DNA of 64,000 bases from Candidatus Heimdallarchaeota archaeon (lineage in GTDB: Archaea; Asgardarchaeota; Heimdallarchaeia; Heimdallarchaeales; Heimdallarchaeaceae): positions 29,200 through 93,199 of the forward strand of contig JAEOSZ010000006.1 of assembly GCA_016840095.1 (NCBI GenBank). Reading direction: 5' to 3'. Both the position numbers and the translations under genes were made by a program. Shown one piece after another: positions 25,251 through 34,320 of the stretch. The notes beneath the pieces are model-generated. The model ran no database searches, was not told the origin of the DNA, and saw only the letters and a program-made list of their open reading frames with translations. Within the stretch, counting starts at the first letter, position 1. Each line of letters opens with the position of its first letter.

Positions 25251-26768
25251 CTATATCTGATACAATGAGGAGAATTTTTCTTTAAGATATTTTATATGGT
25301 AGTTTGGTGTGAGGTTTTCACCAGTTATGCTCTTAACCATATCTAAACAATCCAAGGTTCCACCTTTTTGGTGTATAGATGTTTCAAGCCATTCTCGGAT
25401 TGGAGTAAATTTACCATTTTGTAATGAATCTTGCCAATTGGGCAAATCTCTAGATAGTTTAGCAGTCAATTGGGAGGATATTAAATCCCCAATTCCATAA
25501 CCAAAGAAATAACCATAATATTGGCTATACCAGTGTAAATCTTGCATCAATCCTAATGTATCGTTTGGAACATCTACACCTAAGTATTGCCTATATTTAT
25601 CATTCCAAACTTGAGGTAAATCTCTTGTATCTATTTTCCCAGCAAACCAATCTCGTTCTATTTCAAATCGGATTATTATATGTAAAATATAAGTTACTTC
25701 ATCAGCTTGTATTCTTATAAAACCAGGATTCACTGCATTTAGAGCAAAGTAAAAATCATCAAGAGAAATATCTTTGAATATACCATCCGTATCTTTTTGA
25801 AATTGAGGATAATAATGATTCCAGAAATCTTTCGAGCTAGCGATTATATTCTCAAGAAATCTAGATTGTGATTCTCCAAAACTTGGAGATCCCATACGAT
25901 AAATAGGCTGGTTAAACCATTCTTCTTTTCCTTGCAATGAATGAATTGCATGACCACATTCGTGTGCTCCGGCTAAAAAAGCAGATAAAACATGGTCCTC
26001 ATGATACTTTACCGTAACTCTAACATCTTTGAAACCCCCTCCAATAGTCAATGGATGTTCAACTTCAGCAATGTTGCCCACAGCATTTTCAGAATAGAAA
26101 TCATATTCTAAGAAGCGTGAAAGGTTTTCAACCATTTTTACTTGAGATGATCGTGGAACCTTCCTACTGATAAATGATCTATCTGGTTTTATATCTGACT
26201 CAGTGCATTTTTTGATGAAAGGTATAAGAAAGGATTTAACTTCATCAAACAGTTTAGTGAGTATTTCTACTCCAAATCCTTTGTCTCGACTATCAATAAG
26301 TGCATCAAAAGGATCATCCATATTTTTGGATTTAGCCAATAGTCTATTAGCCTCATCATTAAGAGAAAATAAATCTTCTAAATCAGGAAGAACCATTTGA
26401 AAGTCAGATTTTGCTTTAGCTTTTTTCCAAATTTCAAGAGTTTTGTTTGATTGGGCAGCAAGTTTTCCAACTAATTCAGAAGGAAGAGTTGTTCTATCAT
26501 CATAAGCTCTCCTTATCAATTCTACGTTTCGCTTTTGGAGATTATCAAGAGAAGTATCTCTTTCACATGAATCTAATAACTTACCTACTTCAGGTTTGGT
26601 GATTAAACCATGTGTTTTTTGGCTTATATATTGAAATTGTTTTGCTCTTTGACCCACAGCAGCAGGTGGCATATGGGTATTCATATCCCAGTAAAGTACT
26701 CCACTAATTGAATTCAAAAGCTGAATTTCTTGATAAGTTTCCAATAATGCTTCGTATTCCCTACTCAT
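25251..26768 (-). CDS. Carboxypeptidase Taq (M32 metallocarboxypeptidase)
   Basis: The zinc site HECGH is in GAHECGHAIHSLQG, followed by the family motifs MGSPSFGESQSRFLEN, VNPGFIRIQADEVTYILHIIIRFEIE and GYGIGDL. The enzyme is a soluble, helical metallopeptidase that removes single C-terminal residues (not after Pro). Length of about 505 residues is normal. The ORF track start is three codons earlier at another ATG; either is possible. It stands alone downstream of enolase on the same strand. Confidence 0.95.
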   Translation of the reverse strand: MSREYEALLETYQEIQLLNSISGVLYWDMNTHMPPAAVGQRAKQFQYISQKTHGLITKPEVGKLLDSCERDTSLDNLQKRNVELIRRAYDDRTTLPSELVGKLAAQSNKTLEIWKKAKAKSDFQMVLPDLEDLFSLNDEANRLLAKSKNMDDPFDALIDSRDKGFGVEILTKLFDEVKSFLIPFIKKCTESDIKPDRSFISRKVPRSSQVKMVENLSRFLEYDFYSENAVGNIAEVEHPLTIGGGFKDVRVTVKYHEDHVLSAFLAGAHECGHAIHSLQGKEEWFNQPIYRMGSPSFGESQSRFLENIIASSKDFWNHYYPQFQKDTDGIFKDISLDDFYFALNAVNPGFIRIQADEVTYILHIIIRFEIERDWFAGKIDTRDLPQVWNDKYRQYLGVDVPNDTLGLMQDLHWYSQYYGYFFGYGIGDLISSQLTAKLSRDLPNWQDSLQNGKFTPIREWLETSIHQKGGTLDCLDMVKSITGENLTPNYHIKYLKEKFSSLYQI

Positions 26769-26843
26769 TATTATCATTAACAGAAAAACGAATAATGTTC
26801 AAAAATGTTATCCATTGGATAGAAAAAGAAAAAAGGAAACAGG

Positions 26844-28094
26844 TTATTTGTTTCCAAGATAATTTGCTTTATCCCCTAACTGTTCTTCAATACGTAACAA
26901 CTGATTATATTTAGCAGTTCGTTCTCCTCTTGCAGGAGCACCTGTTTTTATTCTTTCAGCACCCAGTGCAACTGCTAAATCAGCAATGAAAGCATCTTCA
27001 GTCTCTCCTGATCTGTGTGAAATATTAATACCCCAACCATTATCACGAGCAAGATTAGCTGCTTGGATAGATTCAGTTAGTGTTCCTATTTGGTTTACTT
27101 TCAACAAGAGATAATTAGCCGCTTTCTTGTCTATAGCCATCTGTATTCTTTTTGGGTTAGTTACTGTTAAATCATCAGCTACTACAGATATATCTGGTAA
27201 CTTAGCATGTAGCTCTGCAAAAGAATCAAAATCATTTTCATCAAATGGATCTTCCATTGAAATTATTGGGTATTTCTCGGCAAGATCAATATAATAATCG
27301 ACAAGTTCACTTCCAGTTAAATTCTTTCCATCAACTTCGTATAAAGAATTTTCAAAGAATTCAGATGCAGCTGAATCCAGACCGATGGAGATTTGTTTTC
27401 CAGGTCTATATCCAGCATCTTCAATTGCTTCTACAAGCATATCCAAAGCTTCAGGAGCTGTATCAACTGGACTACCAAAACCACCTTCGTCGCCCAAGTT
27501 AATTGCAGACGGACCAAATTTCTTTAGATTGTTTCTAAGAACCTGATAGACTTCACAAGTTGCTCTCAATGCTTCATCATACTTTTTGAAACCATGAGGA
27601 ATTAGCATAAATTCTTGGATTTTTAGATTTCCACCTGCATGTTTTCCTCCATTAATCACATTCAGCATAGGAACAGGCAAACTTGTTGCTTCCTTATTCA
27701 AGTACTCATAAATTGGAAGGTTCAATCCATCCGCTGCAGCTTTACATACAGCTAATGAAACCCCAAGCATTGCGTTTGCTCCAAGTTTAGACTTGTTTTC
27801 TGTCCCATCAATTTCCAACATTAAATTATCTATTGCTTCCTGTTCAGTAACCTCCATCCCAATTACTTTGGGAGCAATTAGCTTGTTAATGTTATTTAGA
27901 GCTTTTAAGACACCCTTTCCAAGGAACCGTTTGTCTTTATCTCTTAATTCGAGTGCTTCATGTTCTCCGGTAGAAGCTCCAGAAGGCACTAAGGCACGAC
28001 CAAAGCCTTCTGATGTGTAAACATCAACCTCAACAGTAGGATTTCCTCTTGAATCTATTATCTCACGAGGAATTATTTTTGTTATTTTAGGCAT
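26844..28094 (-). CDS. eno: Enolase (phosphopyruvate hydratase)
   Basis: Interconverts 2-phosphoglycerate and phosphoenolpyruvate. Motifs: [18 protein letters not shown] at the N-terminus, the flexible loop [32 protein letters not shown], metal ligands in [10 protein letters not shown] and [13 protein letters not shown], and the signature [15 protein letters not shown] and [18 protein letters not shown]. Normal length. The ATG at 28094 gives [11 protein letters not shown]; the track start is a TTG three codons earlier. Confidence 0.97.
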   Translation of the reverse strand: MPKITKIIPREIIDSRGNPTVEVDVYTSEGFGRALVPSGASTGEHEALELRDKDKRFLGKGVLKALNNINKLIAPKVIGMEVTEQEAIDNLMLEIDGTENKSKLGANAMLGVSLAVCKAAADGLNLPIYEYLNKEATSLPVPMLNVINGGKHAGGNLKIQEFMLIPHGFKKYDEALRATCEVYQVLRNNLKKFGPSAINLGDEGGFGSPVDTAPEALDMLVEAIEDAGYRPGKQISIGLDSAASEFFENSLYEVDGKNLTGSELVDYYIDLAEKYPIISMEDPFDENDFDSFAELHAKLPDISVVADDLTVTNPKRIQMAIDKKAANYLLLKVNQIGTLTESIQAANLARDNGWGINISHRSGETEDAFIADLAVALGAERIKTGAPARGERTAKYNQLLRIEEQLGDKANYLGNK

Positions 28095-28148
28095 AGTAAT
28101 CAATGAAGAAAATAAAGCAAGGTTATTAAGGATTTTTCCATGTATATC

Positions 28149-29147
28149 TCATTTCTTAAAATGCTCAAATCCTTCTTCTGAGAGAGTATAATTTGAGTAC
28201 TCTTTATCCAAAATAATGATGTTGTTATGAGTAGAATTAAAACAACCAATTTTCTGAATAAACAAATTATTGTCTTCTGCGTGTTTTAACAGCTCTTCTT
28301 CCAATTCTGGAATAATTGAAAAGATAAGTTCAAACTCTTCTCCTCCATTAAAAACTAAATCTAATAGATTAATATCTTCATCATTTACATAAGATTCCAC
28401 ATCAGGGTGAATAGGTACTTCTTTTACATCTATTCCCATTTTGTTTATTTCTGACAACTCCTTTAGAGTTATTAACAATCCATCTGAACTATCCATACAT
28501 GTATTGATTGATATTTCTTTGAATAAGTCTAGATAATTCATTTTTGCTTTCGGTTCAAGAGTAGCGGACAATACTAAATCGATCAGTTCAACAGGTATTT
28601 GTTCATTATGCAATAGTTTCTTGTATCCTAGAGAAGTTAATCCAAAAAGACCTGATGAAAAAATCAAATCTCCATCTTTTGCACCTTGTCTTGGAATAAG
28701 TTTTTCTTTTTCACAGACTCCAAATGAAATCAAATCTATTATGATATCATCTGCTTCATTTAAATCTCCTCCAAGATATAATGTTCCATAATCACTGCAT
28801 TGATTTCTTATTCCAAAAATTATATCTTTAGCTTTTGAAACTTCCAAATCTGAAGGAAATCCAATACTAGCAAGGCAACCTAAAGGTACTGTGTTCTTAG
28901 CAACTAAATCACTCACTGACATAGTAACAGCTTTTCTCCCTATTTGTTCTAAACTCATTCCTGGTAAAACATCTGTTTTATTAACTAACATATCAGCATT
29001 AATTACCAAAATATCTCTAGAAGGCAGTGGAAAAGTTGATGCATCTTCATTGAAAGGCAGTACAGGAGTGTCGACTAATTCAGTTAGCTGAGATAGAAAA
29101 GTTTTCTCTCCAATATCTTCCATTGTTGAATCTGATTTTTTACTCAT
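28149..29147 (-). CDS. Thiamine-monophosphate kinase (ThiL)-like protein
   Basis: The AIR-synthase-related fold is recognisable: NADMLVNKTDVLPGMSLEQIGRKAVTMSVSDLVAKNTVPLGCLASIGFP, YLGGDLNEADDIIIDLISFG, and the C-terminal MDSSDGLLITLKEL with NGGEEFELIFSI. ThiL phosphorylates thiamine monophosphate to the diphosphate cofactor. The VNKTDV segment replaces the usual DxLVEGVHF motif, so the exact substrate is less certain than in typical ThiL proteins. It ends 55 bases before the enolase start and shares its strand. Confidence 0.82.
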   Translation of the reverse strand: MSKKSDSTMEDIGEKTFLSQLTELVDTPVLPFNEDASTFPLPSRDILVINADMLVNKTDVLPGMSLEQIGRKAVTMSVSDLVAKNTVPLGCLASIGFPSDLEVSKAKDIIFGIRNQCSDYGTLYLGGDLNEADDIIIDLISFGVCEKEKLIPRQGAKDGDLIFSSGLFGLTSLGYKKLLHNEQIPVELIDLVLSATLEPKAKMNYLDLFKEISINTCMDSSDGLLITLKELSEINKMGIDVKEVPIHPDVESYVNDEDINLLDLVFNGGEEFELIFSIIPELEEELLKHAEDNNLFIQKIGCFNSTHNNIIILDKEYSNYTLSEEGFEHFKK

Positions 29148-29259
29148 TTTCTTCCCTTAACATGATTATAAAAAAGCAATATCAAAAGAATTTCTGCTAA
29201 TATCATGATTTCACTTTACAAAAAGAGAAAATAGAAGAAGGAAAATAGAATAACCCCTG

Positions 29260-30096
29260 TTATCCCATTACACTGGCAAAATAGAAGAAGAATACAAATA
29301 GTGCTATTGGAACTGCAATGGTTACAAATGCATTTACCCATGCCATTTTACCAATAACTCTCAACGATATAGATGCATATACTATCATTATAATCCATAG
29401 AATAATCATCAAGCCTTTAAAAATCCATAAAGGTATGCTTCCTCCTCCAAAATTAATAAAGTAAATGTAGTCCGCAAATTCTGAAAAACTAACAGAACCA
29501 CCTAGACCACCTGATGGTGCCATAAGCGTGAAGAAGATACCAAGAAATTCTCCAGCAGCGATTGGAGCAAGAGAATAACCGATAATAGCTCTGAACTGCT
29601 TTGTGGTTGCTTCTGAACCCAACATAGCACCAAACTTGGACATCAACCAAGTAGATATGAAAATAAACATCTTCAACATTATCCATATAACAAAAGGCAT
29701 GATGAAGAAAACAACCAAGAACAGGATAAAATTAAGTCCTATAGTAATAGTCCACTTTTCGGGATCTGAAAGTCCAGGTCCAAAAATGAATTCTGTTGAA
29801 TAATCTACACCTGATTTTAACATAACCATATAATATCTTAGTGCGAGAAACAATGAGTATAACAACAGTATAATGTTTCCTCCTTTCTTTTCTGTAGCAA
29901 TAGCTATTTCTTCACTAGTTCTGAAAGGATGTCTGAAGAAATTATACATTCTTATAAAAACTTCTTTCATTGATGGTTTGAAAGAGAACTTTTTCAGCTC
30001 ATATTCTAAAAGTCCAAAACCGCAAAACGGACAAACAGAGTATTCAAGTGGAACTGTCTCGGAACAACTAGGACATTTTTGTGTACTTTCACTCAT
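29260..30096 (-). CDS. Zinc-ribbon Yip1-domain membrane protein
   Basis: The N-terminus is a double-CxxC zinc ribbon (CPSCSETVPLEYSVCPFCGFG). A cytosolic linker (FIRMYNFFRHPFRTSEEIA, typical of Yip1 proteins) leads into about five transmembrane helices with FRAIIGYSLAPIAAGEFLGIFF. Yip1 proteins in eukaryotes bind Rab GTPases and act in vesicle traffic; prokaryotic members are widespread and mostly uncharacterised. The ATG at 30096 is preferred to the track TTG. No GTPase gene is adjacent. Confidence 0.78.
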   Translation of the reverse strand: MSESTQKCPSCSETVPLEYSVCPFCGFGLLEYELKKFSFKPSMKEVFIRMYNFFRHPFRTSEEIAIATEKKGGNIILLLYSLFLALRYYMVMLKSGVDYSTEFIFGPGLSDPEKWTITIGLNFILFLVVFFIMPFVIWIMLKMFIFISTWLMSKFGAMLGSEATTKQFRAIIGYSLAPIAAGEFLGIFFTLMAPSGGLGGSVSFSEFADYIYFINFGGGSIPLWIFKGLMIILWIIMIVYASISLRVIGKMAWVNAFVTIAVPIALFVFFFYFASVMG

Positions 30097-30195
30097 GTTG
30101 CTCAAATCTCTATATTGATTTATGTTTAATATCTGTTGTGGCTAGTTAATGAAAACCTTTGTGATAAATGTAAGGGGTAAAAGAAATATAAAAAA

Positions 30196-30957
30196 TCATC
30201 TTTTTGTTTTGACGAAACGCTTCTTCATAAGTCTAAGAATAGGGACAAAAGCAGTTATCAAAATCAGATAAGAAAAATCCATTGATACTCTTTTTGTAAA
30301 TCCTTCAATTTCTAAATTTGTACCCCTAAGTTCTATTGATAAATTATAGAACCCAAATGAAGTTATTCCTTTTAATAAGACTCCAGAAGTAGAATGATAA
30401 TATAGGGTAGTATATTGACCATAGTAATCAACAGTATCGAATTTCATAACGTCATAGAATTTGGGAGCATCACTAATTGAATGCTCAAAATTTCTAACTT
30501 CTTCTGTGGTAGTATTAGTAGATTGAACCATTGATTGAATATTTTGCCAATCTGAAGCATTAGCAAAGAATCCACCATTCCAGGTTCCAATACTAATAGT
30601 TAATCCAAATGCCGTATCAACATTTCTAACATTGATAAAAGTAGTATTAGTTGTAGAATTACCCAAAAACAGATAACCGCTTATGTTAGCTTCAGTTACT
30701 GACATTATTAAGAACTGTATAAAATCTCCAGCAGTAACAGACCAATTTCCAAAATAGTTAAAGGTTGGAGATGCACCATAAAAAACATTCTCAGTATCAC
30801 TTGCTTCTAAAACTTCATACGATAACAAATTTCCTAATTCCAATTCAATGGATGCTGTAACAGATTGAAAGTTTAAACATGTAATCAAGAAGAGAACAGC
30901 TGTTAATGCAAAGATGGTTGTTGATTTCTGGTTTTTTAGTAAATTCATATTGATCAT
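30196..30957 (-). CDS. Secreted, membrane-anchored surface protein
   Basis: 253 residues: signal peptide (STTIFALTAVLFLITCLNFQSVTA), a beta-rich extracytosolic domain with many N-x-S/T sequons (GNSTTNTTF, TNTTTEEV, YNLSIEL) and a C-terminal membrane helix (FSYLILITAFVPILRLM) with a basic tail. No family recognised. The sequons would be substrates for N-glycosylation, consistent with the ribophorin I-like protein in the window. Confidence 0.7.
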   Translation of the reverse strand: MINMNLLKNQKSTTIFALTAVLFLITCLNFQSVTASIELELGNLLSYEVLEASDTENVFYGASPTFNYFGNWSVTAGDFIQFLIMSVTEANISGYLFLGNSTTNTTFINVRNVDTAFGLTISIGTWNGGFFANASDWQNIQSMVQSTNTTTEEVRNFEHSISDAPKFYDVMKFDTVDYYGQYTTLYYHSTSGVLLKGITSFGFYNLSIELRGTNLEIEGFTKRVSMDFSYLILITAFVPILRLMKKRFVKTKR

Positions 30958-30984
30958 TCAGAATAATTCTTCTTAAGGGAATTT

Positions 30985-31077
30985 TGGCGGACCAGGCAGG
31001 ATTCGAACCTGCGACCCCCAGCTGTCTTCAGTTTAAACTTCCGAAGGCTGGTGCCTTATCCGCTAGACTACTGGCCC
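30985..31077 (-). tRNA. tRNA-Arg (UCG anticodon) with 17-nt intron and encoded CCA
   Basis: The minus strand folds to a full cloverleaf: acceptor GGGCCAG/CTGGTCC, D stem GTCT/AGGC, anticodon stem CCAGC/GCTGG, T stem GCAGG/CCTGC with loop TTCGAAT, discriminator G, then CCA in the DNA. The loop reads C-T-TCG-G, so the anticodon is UCG (reads CGA, Arg). A 17-base intron AAGTTTAAACTGAAGAC (31024-31040) sits after position 37. It forms a bulge-helix-bulge: CUUC pairs with GAAG, with 3-base bulges GGA and ACA on either side, as the archaeal splicing endonuclease requires. The exon total of 73 bases is canonical. Confidence 0.96.
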
Positions 31078-31179
31078 ATGCTGATTTTCTTTTTCATTAT
31101 ACTTTTTATTTCTTCTGTTGAAAGCTTATACAGAATTGTTGTTAGAATAAGGAATATAATTTTGGAAAAAGAGATAGTT

Positions 31180-32415
31180 CTATCTTGGAATTCCATTCTC
31201 AATCCATGATTTCAGGAGTCTCTCAAATTCCTTTTTCTTCTTAATTGATTGTGTTTGATATGCATAAATTTGCGACATTGCTAATCCTCCTAGTTCAACG
31301 TATGCCTCATCCATATCACAAATGGCTGATATTCTGGCTTTCCAATTTTCATCAGTGTCAGCTTGTTCTGCATAAGACATAAACAGTTTCAAAATCTTTT
31401 CGATTTTTGAAGAAACAGCTGATTCTTCTGTAACAGGTTTTGTGCTTACATCTACTTTAGCAGGTTTAGATTCTTCTCTTGGTTTAGGCTTTGGTTTAGG
31501 CTCAGGTTTAGGCTCAGCTTTTGGAGGAGGTGTTGATTCTGCTTTAGGTGCGGGTGTAGACGATGGTTTATCTTCAAGTTCTGCAAATATGTTCTCCTTA
31601 ATCATAGGTTTTGAGGAGGCACTAGATGAGGTGGGCATTGATTCTTTCTTAGGAGAATAACTAATTTTAGCAGGTTCTGTCCTTACGGGAGTTGATTCCT
31701 TCTTTTCAGAAATTGGAGTAGCGAACTTTATTTGATCTGGTGAGATTGTTTCTGCTGTCTTAGGTGCTGGCATAGAACCAGTAGAAGTTGAAACAGACAT
31801 TGGTTTTGAAGGAGATGTATAAGCATCATTGGGAACTGATAAGGTTATGTGAGGCATCTGCCTTGCATTAATGATTGCTTCTAATCCAATATCGATTGAT
31901 TCAACTACTGTTTTCAATGCAGGTGTTTCAGCTCCAAATTTCAGTACTTTTTCCTTTAAGGTTTGACTTCCAGCAGTCATTAAACTGAGTTTCTTCTTGA
32001 GATCCACATTTTCTTCTTGCAGTTTTTCTTCTCCTTTTTCTGCTTCAGTTTCAATTGATTCAATTGACCCCATAAGTGCATGCATCTGCAATTTTAGTTC
32101 TTCCCTTTCAGCATTGAATAAATCTTGCTGCAATCTTGTATCTTCAATTTCTTTATCCAAATCAACTTTTTCCTTTTGTAAATCTTCAACTAATTTAGAT
32201 AACTGATCTAGTTCTGTTGTAAGTTCACGAACTTTTTCATCTGATTGTGTTTGAGACATTTTTTCTTGGAGTTTCTCAAATAACTTAATTCTACGCATTG
32301 CTAGTTGAGGAGAAATATTTTCCTTTTGCATGAAATTAAGAATATACTCTAAATCATGAGGTTGGATGCTGTACTTCTTAAGAAGCTCTTCTATGGAAAC
32401 TGGATTTTCAGTCAT
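31180..32415 (-). CDS. Coiled-coil protein with Pro/Lys-rich linker
   Basis: 411 residues. An N-terminal helical segment (VSIEELLKKYSIQPHDLEYILNFMQKENISPQLAMRRIKLFEKL) leads into a coiled coil of about 100 residues (VRELTTELDQLSKLVEDLQKEKVDLDKEIEDTRLQQDLFNAEREEL). A disordered Ser/Pro/Lys linker follows, including a KPEPKPKPKPREE repeat. The last 90 residues form a small helical domain (SKIEKILKLFMSYAEQADTDENWKARISAICDMDEAYVELGGLAMSQIYAYQTQSIKKKKEFERLLKSW). No family recognised; the design suggests a scaffold or adaptor. The ORF track begins at a TTG; the ATG is three codons in. Confidence 0.7.
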   Translation of the reverse strand: MTENPVSIEELLKKYSIQPHDLEYILNFMQKENISPQLAMRRIKLFEKLQEKMSQTQSDEKVRELTTELDQLSKLVEDLQKEKVDLDKEIEDTRLQQDLFNAEREELKLQMHALMGSIESIETEAEKGEEKLQEENVDLKKKLSLMTAGSQTLKEKVLKFGAETPALKTVVESIDIGLEAIINARQMPHITLSVPNDAYTSPSKPMSVSTSTGSMPAPKTAETISPDQIKFATPISEKKESTPVRTEPAKISYSPKKESMPTSSSASSKPMIKENIFAELEDKPSSTPAPKAESTPPPKAEPKPEPKPKPKPREESKPAKVDVSTKPVTEESAVSSKIEKILKLFMSYAEQADTDENWKARISAICDMDEAYVELGGLAMSQIYAYQTQSIKKKKEFERLLKSWIENGIPR

Positions 32416-32543
32416 AACCTTCAATAGATTATACTTAGAATTAACTTAATAAAGTTTAGTTGTTGACGGGAAAAGGAAACGTTTTTTTATCTGGAAAGTC
32501 AATTCTCTCCAAGGTGCTTTATGTGGTTGACACTAGAGGATTA

Positions 32544-33581
32544 ATGATTAACAGGTTAATTGTTTTATTACAGATTTTCATCTTTCCAACATATTTCTTC
32601 ATTTGGATGAATGTTGAACCAATGAAAAGTGCATCTCTGAGTGGTTTCTTCTTCTGGACAAGTAATAATCCACTGGAGGGAACAGGTGAACTAATTATTC
32701 TACGGATATTGGCTCCTATAATATTTGCACTTCCATTCACATTAGCTTCCATAATAAGAGCAACTAGAATTGCAAATTCATATGAACTCATGTGGAGAGC
32801 TATGGGAAAGGTTAGAATCGACACCAAAGTTTTCTATATGGTTAATGCTATGTTCTGTTTATTCTTCTTAATTTTCCCTTTTACCGCTCCAATTATTGCA
32901 GTTTTTGGATCCTTCTTTGCGGTTAAGTTAATTTTACATGCTTTTGGTATCAAGAAAAATGTTCCTACTATTCTTGTTGTTATTCCTGGATTGTTTCTTG
33001 CAGCAATTCCATTAATGATTACAATATCATTTTTTGCTCAGTATTCTACAATATTTGTACCTATATGGCAAATTTGGACAGGGTATTCTCCAATCTTCTA
33101 CGGGATTGTTTTATGTTTAGCATGTGCTATGGCAATTGGAAATTTCATCATGTTTCTACGAGAAGGAGCATCTGAAGTATCTTATACAAAAACAATATCA
33201 GATCGCATAGGTTTGTTTATTAAAATTTTATTATTTGTTGGGATTCTTATGCTGTTTATCTTTGTAGATAATAATGGAGCATCTTTAGCTGATTGGAATT
33301 CTTCAGGACTTGCTATGTTCATAATTAACATCGTTGCCATAGTCTTAGGTGGTTTTGAAACAATTGTAAGATGGCGTAAGGGACATGCTAAAGAAGGTGG
33401 AGGTGGTGGAGGGGCTGGAACTCTTATGGTACCTATCTTCATTGGTGTAAATTTCTTTATCAGATATTTTGCACGACCAGACATAGTTGTTACAATTATA
33501 GTATCAATCTCAGCTCTTATCTTCTTTGGGCTTTTCATAGCTGCATACAGATATGCTAATGATGAAACACTATTTGAGTAA
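32544..33581 (+). CDS. Polytopic membrane protein of unknown function
   Basis: About eight transmembrane helices (LLQIFIFPTYFFIWM, ILRILAPIIFALPFTLASII, VNAMFCLFFLIFPFTAPIIAVFGSFF, ILVVIPGLFLAAIPLMITISFF, FYGIVLCLACAMAIGNFIMF, FIKILLFVGILMLFIFV, FIINIVAIVLGG and a C-terminal pair). A Gly-rich cytosolic loop (AKEGGGGGGAGT) separates the last helices. The ATG at 32544 has AGAGGA just upstream; the ORF track starts 28 codons earlier at a TTG, which remains possible. No transporter or enzyme signature was seen. It precedes the ATPase subunit E gene but shows no resemblance to subunit I. Confidence 0.65.
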   Translation: MINRLIVLLQIFIFPTYFFIWMNVEPMKSASLSGFFFWTSNNPLEGTGELIILRILAPIIFALPFTLASIIRATRIANSYELMWRAMGKVRIDTKVFYMVNAMFCLFFLIFPFTAPIIAVFGSFFAVKLILHAFGIKKNVPTILVVIPGLFLAAIPLMITISFFAQYSTIFVPIWQIWTGYSPIFYGIVLCLACAMAIGNFIMFLREGASEVSYTKTISDRIGLFIKILLFVGILMLFIFVDNNGASLADWNSSGLAMFIINIVAIVLGGFETIVRWRKGHAKEGGGGGGAGTLMVPIFIGVNFFIRYFARPDIVVTIIVSISALIFFGLFIAAYRYANDETLFE

Positions 33582-33602
33582 TTGAATCACTAAGGTTTAT
33601 CA

Positions 33603-33623
33603 AGGAATTGACAAACAATTCCT
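33603..33623. repeat. Perfect 8-bp inverted repeat
   Basis: AGGAATTG-ACAAA-CAATTCCT lies between the membrane protein stop and the TATA box of the next gene. It could be a 3'-end hairpin of the upstream transcript or an operator for the ATPase subunit E gene; the sequence alone does not decide. Confidence 0.5.
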
Positions 33624-33633
33624 AACCAAAATT

Positions 33634-33641
33634 TTTATATG
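33634..33641 (+). promoter_or_regulatory. Probable TATA box of the ATPase subunit E gene
   Basis: TTTATATG within CCAAAATTTTTATATGCCG, followed about 50 bases later by GAGAGGG and the ATG at 33692. A start site some 25 bases downstream gives a leader of about 30 bases that carries the ribosome binding site. Confidence 0.5.
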
Positions 33642-33691
33642 CCGACTTATGAAGACCTTATCAAATTCTCCCTAAGTCTGAGAGGGTTCCA

Positions 33692-34315
33692 ATGAGTGAC
33701 AATCCAGAAATTACTAAAAAGATTGAAGAAAACACAGAGAAGCTAATAAAAGAAATTTTAGCTGATCAGAAAAAAGCAATCACTGAAATTAATAAAGGAA
33801 CAGAAGATAAAATCAAGGGAATTCAAGGCAAGATTGTAGAAGATGCAAAAACCAAAGCAGATTCTGAATTTATGAAAGAGAAAGCTAAGAAAGAACTTGA
33901 ACTTAAACTTCAAATTACAAAATATCGAGACGAACTGGTTTCTGATTTGATTAACAAAGCTAAAGAAAAGATATCTAATCTCATAGGGACAAAAGAATAT
34001 AGTAAAAATCTTGAAAAATTAGTTTTAGAAGCGGCTTTAACTCTTAAGCAACCTGAGATTTCCATCTTATGTAGAAAAGAGGACAAGGACATATTCTCTA
34101 AACAGTTCTTTGATAATGTTTCCAAACAATTTACAGATAAACAACTAAAGGTGAAATTTAACGTTTCAAGTAATTTCATCAAATCAATGGGTGGAGTAAA
34201 GGTGGAAACAGCTGATGGAAGAATCAGCATTGACAATACTTATGAGAAGAGGATTGAAAGGTCATTAGATGATTTGAAAAGAGAGTTATCATTATTACTT
34301 ACACAAGAAGGTTGA
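33692..34315 (+). CDS. atpE: A-type (V/A) ATP synthase subunit E
   Basis: 207 residues. A long charged N-terminal helix (KIEENTEKLIKEILADQKKAITEINKGTEDKIKGIQGKIVEDAKTKADSEFMKEKAKKELELKLQITKYRDELVSDLINKAKEKI) forms the peripheral stalk. The C-terminal globular part ends with IKSMGGVKVETADGRISIDNTYEKRIERSLDDLKREL, a strong subunit E signature. The protein links the A1 head to the membrane part of the ATPase as a stator. A clear ribosome binding site (GAGAGGG) is present. No other ATPase subunit gene is in the window, which is unusual because the genes are normally clustered. Confidence 0.9.
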   Translation: MSDNPEITKKIEENTEKLIKEILADQKKAITEINKGTEDKIKGIQGKIVEDAKTKADSEFMKEKAKKELELKLQITKYRDELVSDLINKAKEKISNLIGTKEYSKNLEKLVLEAALTLKQPEISILCRKEDKDIFSKQFFDNVSKQFTDKQLKVKFNVSSNFIKSMGGVKVETADGRISIDNTYEKRIERSLDDLKRELSLLLTQEG

Positions 34316-34320
34316 TTTCT

